NCBI GenBank assembly: GCA_036435485.1
Contig: CM071596.1
Coordinates: 64,529,001-64,593,000 of the forward strand
DNA from: Saposhnikovia divaricata
Taxonomy: Eukaryota; Streptophyta; Magnoliopsida; Apiales; Apiaceae
Direction of reading: 5' to 3'
Length of the DNA: 64,000 bases
A program made the translations under genes and the position numbers. Below, piece after piece: positions 55,349 to 64,000 of this stretch. The notes beneath the pieces were generated by a model. It was not told the DNA's origin. It saw only the letters and a list, made by a program, of their open reading frames with translations, and did no database searches. Each line of letters begins with the position of its first letter. Positions within the stretch are counted from its first letter, which is position 1.

Positions 55349-58300
55349 ATGAATTGCTGTGCTTCCCAAGCGGCCCAACTCCCACCTCTTCATTCCAACA
55401 CTCCTCTCAGGTTATTTTCTTGTATTTGACTTTAGTTTTCATTCAGGCATTTCATCAAACACCTTTTGTTACCTCTTTTTTCATCTCAATTAATGCTTGT
55501 TACTAACAATTTACTCTAACCCACATGTTCATCAGTGGTATGTTAGGATTATCATTAGTAACACTGTAGTATTGATTCTTGCTTAACATTGTGTATAATA
55601 GGCCTAATGCAACTGAGAGTTTTGCCATTGAAAGCCGAAATGTTAAGTTTTCTATTAGGACAAAACAGAAGAAATTAGTACACATTCTCGAGGATTGTTC
55701 GATTCAGATTCCTTCTGGTCAGTTTTGGATGCTTCTTGGACCCAATGGTTGTGGAAAGTCTACTCTTTTGAAGGTGCTATGCTTGTACTTTGTTTTCGCA
55801 TTGTATGTGAAGGTATTCCTGCATTTCTTTATGTTAACTTATTACCACTGCAGGGAAATTATTTATGGTTCATCTAGCTTTATTTCGAAAGTCTTAACGT
55901 CTTATATTTATTTTTTGTTTTCCCACTTTCTGTGGATTACACAGATATTGGCAGGTCTCTTGTCTCCGACTGATGGGTTTATGTATGTGAAGAAACCAAA
56001 GAGTTTTGTCTTCCAAAACCCAGATCATCAGGTTAGAATAAAAAATAATCTGCTTTTTTATCAGCATTTCTTGTTTTCTGTGGTTGACTTGATGTTATGG
56101 CTTCACTGGTTTAATTTTTTTTTAATAGATATTTATGAGTTTTTAGTACCACTTTACGCTGAGCTTTGCAGTTTGCAATGGCTGAGATAAAATAATGCAG
56201 GACTTTTGTTTGCTCTTGACATCATAGATTTTTGTTTGTTTTTTTTGAATTTATACTTCAATGCAATAACACTGTAAATACACGTTAGTGGAAGTCATTT
56301 TTAACATAGCATGATATAGGTATGCCTTTACTGAAGTGCATTTGAATTTGCTAGTGATATTGTATCCCAGTATTTTAAATTGTCCACATACTACATAATT
56401 TGTATTCTTGTTCTCAGTAAACTGTCAGTTTTGTTATCGACAGAATGAAAATATTCAAATTTATTGTGATCATATGATAAAGATTTGTCCTGTATTTACT
56501 AAAACCATAATATAAATTGTTCAACTTATTCAATAGTACCTCAAAGTAATAGAGCTTAATAAATCAAGACATTAGTTTAAAAGAAAAGATGCAAACTGGA
56601 TCAGGTATTCAACAAGTGTATGTGGAAGCCTGGACATTTAACTTAAGATTGTGTTTGAGAACATTTAATTCATTTCAGTTGACATGAATTTAATTGTCAT
56701 TTAAAATTCTTAAATTTATACTAGTATTTGAATATCTCGGATTTCAAATGAAATCCAAATACAACTTCTTTTGGTTATCCAAACATGTCAATTGACCAAA
56801 TACAGAATTTCATATGAAATCCAAGTTTTCAAACAGGTTATAATAATAGTGATGGTGGAGATGGCTAGCCAGAACAATTAATCAATCTCGGAGTTCTTTC
56901 AGGTCTATGTTTCAACAGTTTGAAAAAAAAAACCATGCTTTCATGTCTGGGCCCACATGAAAGCAGAACTAAGCAACGAGCACCTAGTATTATAATCAAC
57001 TGTAGGGGCTTCAAACCCTGGTTTAAAAGTTCAAACCAGTTGGGGTTGGGGCCTACAAGCAGTGGCAGATGTTATAAAACACATGAAATTCATTTACCTT
57101 ATAATTCTCTTGTGAGTATCAAAAAAGATTTCCTTATATTTAAAGTTAACAAAAGACTCTTATATAAATTTTGTATATAATTATTTACGACCTTTCTCAA
57201 GAGCTCAAACTGAATTCTCCCAATAATTCATATAAAATTTTTCTCACGACATCTTCTTGTTGTCCCTTCCTAAATTCTTCATCACATTGAATTTACCGTG
57301 TACGACTAACGATTATTGCTCAATTATCTCTCACTCAGACACTGGTTTTCTACAGAATCCCAGTGTGAATTCTTCTATGATTCTCTGTACAACCCATTGT
57401 ATTTATAATATAAAGGTTATTTTTGGAGGTTGGTACTCTTTTTATTCTTTGTTTCTAAAAATTACTGCCACTTGGGGATTTAATGCGAACTCTTTTTATT
57501 CTTTGTTTCTAAAAATTAGTGCCACTTGGGGATTTAATGCAGTTTTTTTTTTGTAGTTTTATAATTTATCTAGATCACGTGGTGTTGACAATTTGATTTT
57601 CCTATTAAGATTTGCCCAAATTTGAGAGAGACTTCCAATATGTATATGGATGACATATCAATGCGGAGATAATAAGATTTTAAATTCTGTGATGCTCCCA
57701 CTCGCGTGTGGATGTGTAACTGTGCATGTGGATATCACAGATGACACAACTATTAAGACTAATGACTTTTGTTTTTGGTTTTCACTGATACATGAAATTC
57801 TCCCAATAATTCATATAAAATTTTTCTCACGACATCTTCTTGTTGTCCCTTCCTAAATTCTTCATCACATTGAATTTACCGTGTACGACTAACGATTATT
57901 GCTCAATTATCTCTCACTCAGACACTGGTTTTCTACAGAATCCCAGTGTGAATTCTTCTATGATTCTCTGTACAACCCATTGTATTTATAATATAAAGGT
58001 TATTTTTGGAGGTTGGTACTCTTTTTATTCTTTGTTTCTAAAAATTACTGCCACTTGGGGATTTAATGCAAACTCTTTTTATTCTTTGTTTCTAAAAATT
58101 AGTGCCACTTGGGGATTTAATGCAGTTTTTTTTTTTGTAGTTTTATAATTTATCTAGATCACGTGGTGTTGACAATTTGATTTTCCTATTAAGATTTGCC
58201 CAAATTTGAGAGAGACTTCCAATATGTATATGGATGACATATCAATGCGGAGATAATAAGATTTTAAATTCTGTGATGCTCCCACTCGCGTGTGGATGTG

Positions 58301-61129
58301 TAACTGTGCATGTGGATATCACAGATGACACAACTATTAAGACTAATGACATTTGTTTTTGGTTTTCACTGATACATGAATTTCTCGGAATCGATGCTTT
58401 AATATCTAATAGATTGCAATCTCATTTTACTTGACTAAATAAACTGATTTGCATAGTGGAAACTATGAAGTACACGATTGGTTTTCAGTAGTAAGTTTAG
58501 AAGCTTAGTCACTTATTTTGTGTGAGATTTTTCTGTCACCCAGCTGGAAAAGTGAGGAAATATACTAAACTATATGTAGTATAAATTAAGAACCAAAGAA
58601 AGATATATATTAGGAAAAGAGAAGTACAGAGCTCTACATAATACTTGATTGTTAATAAAAAAGAACAGGAAATGAAGGGTATTACCTTGAGCTAGGGCTC
58701 AAACTATTTTCACCGAGTCTGCTTCTTTACCAAGGGAGATGTCTTTGAATAAAATATTGATATCTATCTAGGGTAGAAATGATACTTGATCATGTAGGAA
58801 TGCTAAAAGGGTTTGCTCGTTGGGGAATGGAATGACTGGACCTGGTTTGGGCACTATTATACCGAAATAATTGTTCTACATTGTGCAGGTAGTGATGCCT
58901 ACTGTAGAAGCAGATGTCGCATTTGGCCTCGGTAAATTTAATCTTACCGCAGAACAGATTAGGTGTCGGGTTGCAAAAGCTTTGGATGCAGTTGGCATGT
59001 ACGAATATCTGAGAGTACGTTCTCAGCATATTTTACGTACTGGATCAAAACCTTTGTTAAAATTTTGTCCATCATACTTCATGCATATTAATTTCTCTAT
59101 TCACTCATCAGAGACCGGTTCAAACTCTTAGTGGTGGTCAAAAACAAAGGGTTGCTATTGCTGGTGCCCTGGCAGAAGAGTGCCAAGTCCTGTTACTAGA
59201 TGAGCTTACAACATTCTTGGATGAAACTGATCAGGTACTTGACTAATTTCCATGAAAACTTGTAAGTGCACTTATGGTTTTTCGAGGTGTTGTGGCTCTT
59301 TCTCTCTACCCTAAAGCACAAAAAGCCAAAAGGAAAAAAGGACAGTTAAATAAAGAAAAAACCTTAAAGACTAACTTAATAAATTGAACCAAATGAATTG
59401 GAATTCACAAATGATTCATCTTTTGCCTAGATGGATTTTATAATATGAAAAATATGTCATTCGTTTAATCTGACATAGTTATGAACTAAACAACAAAATT
59501 ATTTCTCATATGATTTTTAAAAAAGGTATTAAGTGAAAAAAGTAATTTTCATGTCTGTTTGAAGGGACCTAGATATGTTACTTTGACACTTAAGTTCTTA
59601 CTGAAATTAATAGTCTCTTCCACCTTAGCATTAATCCATAAATTAAAAAAAGAAAAGTAAAGAGGTTTATTGCCTTGTAGCGATAGGTGTGATGAATTCT
59701 CATGTTTCTCTCCTTGATGGCTTTAATTTCCTGCAGCTCTGCATAAATGGATTATTCTTGTATAAACAGTTGAAAATCATTTGCAGAAGTAATTTTCAAA
59801 AAACTATGTATATAGAGGGTCTAAATTGATTACACTGAGGTTACAGCGGCCTCATCACCAAAGATTACTTCAAAGGTTCTATTTCCATTTCCAGTAATAC
59901 AAGCTCCTGTCTCAGCTTATTTGATAGAGTCAGAGTCATTTTAAATGTTCTTTTGTCAAGTACTGTAGGTGAATAATTTTCTGTTTTGTCATTTAATGCC
60001 CTGATCAATGTCATGTATTTCATTAGTACCTGTCTTTTAAGTCTACTTTTGTGATCTCACTCTTATAGTGCATGTTCTTCTATCTTGAATAGCTGATTGT
60101 AGTTTGAAAGAGAATACCATAATATAAATCTTTGACTATTTGTACCATAAAAACTAAAATTAGTGTTTGTATGAATCACAAATAGAAGACTAGAATTCAA
60201 GATAAAAAAGCTTTGGTGCATTTAAATTTAAAGTCTAGTTTGCGGAATGTCTTCTGCTATAGGATCCCAAGGACACAGGAAAGGTTTGCATATATGAGAA
60301 CTGTTTTCACTTTTCGGGTAATGGTTTAGGCATTTAGATTTATCTCATATTAAAATATATCAATATAAGTAGCTATGTTGATTCTCTTCGAAGCTCAAGT
60401 TGGCATTTCACTTTTTTAAAGATAATGCAAGAGAAATATATTCTAAGAAAATACTTGATCTCCAAATACATGGGGTCTGGGTGCATGTCCACTTGGACAT
60501 TCCGTATATGTCTACATATAATAATGCCTCCTTCAAGCGTCTAGTCAAGCAAATTTAATATTAAAATCTAGATATTGCAATTTGTAACATATCATTTAAG
60601 GTCAGATTATGATGGCTAAATGTTGCTTGTTAAACCGTGGCAAAAAATAAAGGTCCTTCACCTCTAGGATGTCCGAGCACTGCGAATGGTCCCACCAGGA
60701 AGAACTGACTCAAAGAAGCCAAAAATAGCTAACCCCCAGCTTACCCAAACTGACTTTAAAGTCCTCCAATTGAGAATACTAAGAGTGAAACATATAATGT
60801 GTTGTCTGGTGAAATCAATCTATTTTTTCTTTCACTCTGTTTGTTCTTGTACTTTGCCTTGATAGTGTTTTCCTGCACTCCTAGACTATACTCAAATGTG
60901 ATATTCTTTTTGTGACTAGATTGGAGTAATTAAAGCAGTCAAGAACTCTCTGGCCAGTTCTGAAGATGTAACAGCACTATGGGTAACTCATCGCTTGGAA
61001 GAACTTGAACATGCAGATGGTGCAATTTATATGGAAGATGGAAGAGTAATCAAGCATGGAGATGCTTCAACCATAATGGAGTTCATTGAAGCTAGGAAAA
61101 GTTCTTATATTCGTAAAATAAACGCTTGA
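55349..61129 (+). CDS. ABCI11: ABC transporter I family member 11 (plastid-targeted ATPase)
   Basis: Soluble single-domain ABC ATPase of the plant ABCI group (also called NAP14), targeted to the chloroplast and linked in Arabidopsis to metal homeostasis. It would partner with separate membrane subunits. Six exons: 55349-55410, 55602-55773, 55945-56031, 58889-59014, 59112-59234, 60920-61129. All are GT-AG and phases join to 259 residues. Motifs: Walker A GPNGCGKST (exon 2), Q-loop FQNPDHQ (exon 3), signature LSGGQKQR and Walker B VLLLDE with ELTTFLDE (exon 5), and switch His in WVTHRLEE (exon 6). The N-terminus (MNCCASQAAQLPPLHS) is a short candidate transit peptide. All catalytic motifs intact. 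Intron 3 (2.86 kb) carries a tandem duplication. Confidence 0.93.
56032..58888 (+). other. Intron 3 of ABCI11
   Basis: Donor GTTAGA, acceptor TTGTGCAG. Its ORFs arise from the duplicated segment and are not genes. The rest is AT-rich and featureless. Confidence 0.85.
57212..58377. repeat. 583-bp tandem duplication in ABCI11 intron 3
   Basis: Copies 57212-57794 and 57795-58377 differ at only a handful of positions. Each copy also holds an internal 54-bp tandem repeat (around TCTTTTTATTCTTTGTTTC), so a small duplication happened first and the whole was duplicated later. Confidence 0.93.
59235..60919 (+). other. Intron 5 of ABCI11
   Basis: GTACTT to TGACTAG. AT-rich, no gene or clear element seen. 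Confidence 0.8.
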
Positions 61130-61878
61130 TGAATGACATGCCAATTTTTTAGCCATACATTTCTTGTTCATGGTAAAAAAAAATATAGAAGTTAATATAG
61201 TAATTGGAATTGTGACACTTTTCAGCTGCATTAGAACATGTTTATGTTGTAGTAGACTTGGTGTAATGTATTGTGCTATTCAGTATGTATTTTACAACTT
61301 AAATCAATATATATTCAGTCAATTAAACTTAAAGAGGGGTAAGGTTGATTCAGTGGAAAACTATATCAATGTGAGGTCATTGCACTTCAGTAGAATGATT
61401 GATAATATTAAAAATAATGACCAGTCTTAATTAGTTATTAATGAAAAAACCAATTTTCAGTTTGGATTCTTGCAATAATTTTGATTCTCATTGCTAATAT
61501 TAAAAAAAAATAAGCAGTACGGATTGGTTATAAATGAAAAAACCGATTTTCGGTATAAATTTTCTTAACAATTTTGACCACAAATTTATGTATTTATTGC
61601 CGAGTAACCTTCAAAATTGTTTGCAAGAAAAGAAAATAAGAGAGATACCATCGAGGAAAAATTAAGAATGTACTATATATATCAAAGATTCAACGATATA
61701 TAATTAATGAACTATATATTATACGAATATTTAAAAAAGATATCATTTATTATAATACCTTACTCTATCCATGTATATAGTTAGATGCAGTTAGTCAATC
61801 AGAAAATTATGAATTATTTTAGGACCAATCAGAGATCAATCCTAAATTTTAGACTTATATTAAAAAGTTTCCTTATTT

Positions 61879-62060
61879 ACCATTCTAATCCTATTATACT
61901 AACCATGGTTAGATAACAATTCTAATTTAAATATATTAATGACTTAATTTATTAAAAATTTACTTTATTTACCATTCTCATCCTATTATACTAATCATGG
62001 TTAGATAACAATTCTAATTTAAATATATTATGACTTAATTTAACATATCCATATATTACT
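61879..62060. repeat. 92-bp imperfect tandem duplication
   Basis: Two copies around ACCATTCT(A/C)ATCCTATTAT and CATGGTTAGATAAC, offset 92 bp. Confidence 0.85.
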
Positions 62061-63442
62061 TTGTTTTTAATGTCAAAAAAATATTTATAATAAATTAATA
62101 TATTAAATTAAAATCAATTAGGATTATAAAATATATAATATTAAGCGATTTTCGCAATATAAACTTTCCACTCTTTTAATTTACAATTAATCATAATTGC
62201 ATTATTATATATTACGAATTTCTAAGATAGTTGATTATGTATTGCAAGCTTCGGGTGGTTAAACCAATGCATTTCATATATATTACGAATTAATTTTCAT
62301 AAAAATATATAAGAGCCAATTAAAATTTACCACTAAAATTAAATTAATTATAAAAATCAATCACAATTTATATTATTATATACCAGCACATCTGTTCTTT
62401 GCGTCACTCTCTATGTATAGAGCCATTTTCCAAAATTGTGTATTTTTTAATTATTTTTAATACAAATATATTATTTTAATGCATGAGTCTATTTTATCTA
62501 TATTATAAATTATAATATTTTAATATCTCAAACACTCGATCTACAATCATAATGTGCAAACAAATTTGAATAAATCTACTATAATTCAATTAAATATTTT
62601 TAAAAGTAAAAAATACTACACTATTCTAAATACATCTTCAAAATTTAAGTTATATAAAATTTTAAATTAATCAGTTATAAAAAAAAAGCTAAATTCAACC
62701 AATTAAAATATTAAAAAATGAATTTTAAAGCAATTATCATTAACATTTTACTTATCGTATTATTTAGTTATGCAAGAATTAATGGGACAAATAAATTGAC
62801 TTGATGATATATTTGAATTATTCAAGATACTGAATAGACTCTAAAATAGTATTAGACATTATTTGGTGTATAAATTATCAATTTAAAAAATAAAATTCAT
62901 TACAGAGTCAATAAAAATATTGTTAGCGAATATTTTCATAGTAAATTGGTCGATTCAACGCAAAAATTCTAATAGATCACTATTTTTTTGATAGATAACT
63001 AATTTATCAACAAAAGGGCATATGTCATCTACACAAATAATCTTTCAAATTTTCTTCTAAATCATTGTTTTTTATAGACAAATAATTTATCAATAAAATG
63101 TCATACATCTGCAACAATAATCAAGATTGGACAAACACATATTAAAATAGATTCTATCAAGGAAACAAGGTTTCCTAAATCAAAACTACAATCGTTGATC
63201 AGATCTTAAATTGTGGTACATCACTCGCTTATATCACTTAAATATATAGTCTTTCTGGCGAAATAATCCAACAATTTATTCTAATCGTGAGGGAAATACA
63301 TATGTAATTTGTGAGAACGTATTCGAACAACTGACCATAACAGCGATTCTATATTATCCAAATCAATAAACCAATATAATAAAATCCTGTAAATCTAAGA
63401 TCCCGAATGCCAAAATAAAGGAACCTACTCTCAAAAGAGAAA

Positions 63443-63690
63443 GAACAAAACTCAATATATAGATAGACAAAATCCACTAACGGGATACTAGACTCTTAAT
63501 AAATAGATATATTTATTGAAAAACAAAGTAAAATCAAGGAAAAGAAACGGGAGTTATTATTCACAAGGAGAAAGTACAAAATCCAATATATTAGTAGATA
63601 AAACCCACCAACTTGGTACTAGACTCTCAATAAAGAGAGATATTTATTGAAAACAAAGAAAAATCAAGGAAAACAATAAAAATGGACTTA
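63443..63690. repeat. About 131-bp imperfect tandem duplication
   Basis: Two diverged copies share AGA/AGTACAAAA, TACTAGACTCT and GATATATTTATTGAAAA, offset 131 bp. Confidence 0.8.
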
Positions 63691-64000
63691 TCATCAACCA
63701 AAATGCAGATGTCAACCCCTAAACTTTAGTTTATTATTTTTTACGAGAGGAGGAGTGAGAGAGAAACAGCTATATCAATCATTTAAAAATCAATATCTTT
63801 TTTATTTCATTTCTGATAGAATAGTTGAATTCATTAAATACTTGGTATATTTTTTTATTTGATTTGATTTTATTCACTCGACAGAATTAAATAAGGCGTA
63901 ATTCTATTTCGACCCAACAAAGAAAAATAAATAGAAAAGATACAAAATAAATATCAATAAAAGTAGATGGATATATTTTCTCCGTGGTTGGTGATAGTAG

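Larger units (their letters stand above)
61130..64000. other. AT-rich intergenic DNA downstream of ABCI11
   Basis: Begins with the ABCI11 3' UTR. An 88-codon ORF at 61164-61430 has no protein-like features. Contains short local duplications but no element ends that I can pair. Confidence 0.6.

Noticed and set aside
55579..56190. 203-codon ORF starting at 55579
   Set aside because: It is the ABCI11 exon 2 and exon 3 read through two introns. Proper splicing removes the hydrophobic intron-derived parts.
57257..58434. Four ORFs of about 66-102 codons in ABCI11 intron 3
   Set aside because: They are two pairs of identical frames created by the 583-bp duplication and contain no protein-like features.
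1..64000. CRISPR arrays, bacterial operons, tRNA or rRNA genes
   Set aside because: Nothing with spacer-repeat structure or RNA gene features was seen. Tandem repeats here are transposon or intron duplications.

Overview
This is nuclear DNA from a flowering plant, most likely a eudicot. It is AT-rich, has intron-bearing genes for chloroplast proteins, and is filled with plant-type transposable elements (Ty3/gypsy chromovirus and Tat lineages, Ty1/copia Sirevirus, hAT, CACTA). I cannot name the species. All coding calls come from reading translations and splice sites by eye; no database was searched.

Layout. Bases 1-33209 are a nest of retrotransposons. The outermost host is a Ty1/copia element on the minus strand (here 'B'; pieces 14767-15418 and 31314-33209, with its 5' LTR at 33010-33209). 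Two copies of one Sirevirus-like copia family lie inside it, both on the minus strand. 'A2' (15419-31313) is complete from LTR to LTR with target duplication GAAAT. 'A1' (10855-14766) is its 5' half. A1 was later cut by a Tekay-type chromovirus 'G' (1-10854, plus strand, 3.58-kb LTRs). A2's 3' LTR holds a 3.49-kb solo LTR (16512-20003, duplication TTGCT). A2's 5' LTR holds a shrunken Tat-lineage gag element (27563-30322, duplication CCTAT). Almost every retroelement gene carries stops or frameshifts.

From 33.2 to 47.9 kb the DNA is AT-rich and shaped by DNA transposons. A 5.34-kb hAT element (35194-40537, duplication GATTCAAT) has a spliced transposase gene broken by a solo LTR (37737-39173). 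It sits inside one copy of a roughly 0.5-kb repeat. An inverted copy at 44918-45412 preserves the unoccupied hAT target. Between the two copies are an 866-bp MITE, an apparently intact single-exon gene resembling the DUF6598 family (42193-43065, minus), a possible LINE tail, a 75-bp TA repeat and a CACTA-type terminus. A second, truncated Tat-lineage element occupies about 47895-52195 (minus).

From 52.4 kb to the end lies the ordinary genic part. There is an unidentified exon fragment (52429-52690), then ndhO (53352-54729, minus, six exons, a chloroplast NDH-complex subunit) and ABCI11/NAP14 (55349-61129, plus, six exons, a plastid-targeted ABC ATPase). These two genes are head to head across a 619-bp shared promoter interval. 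The third ABCI11 intron has a nearly perfect 583-bp tandem duplication. The last 2.9 kb is AT-rich intergenic DNA with small tandem duplications.

The most unusual signals are a 10-bp motif (CAGCTTGCTG) scattered through LTRs and coding regions of the Sirevirus family, five regularly spaced AACGG motifs just upstream of the hAT transposase TATA box, a cluster of GCGCAGCTGCGC palindromes in a solo LTR, an extra ORF ahead of gag in the chromovirus, and the hAT empty-site copy.
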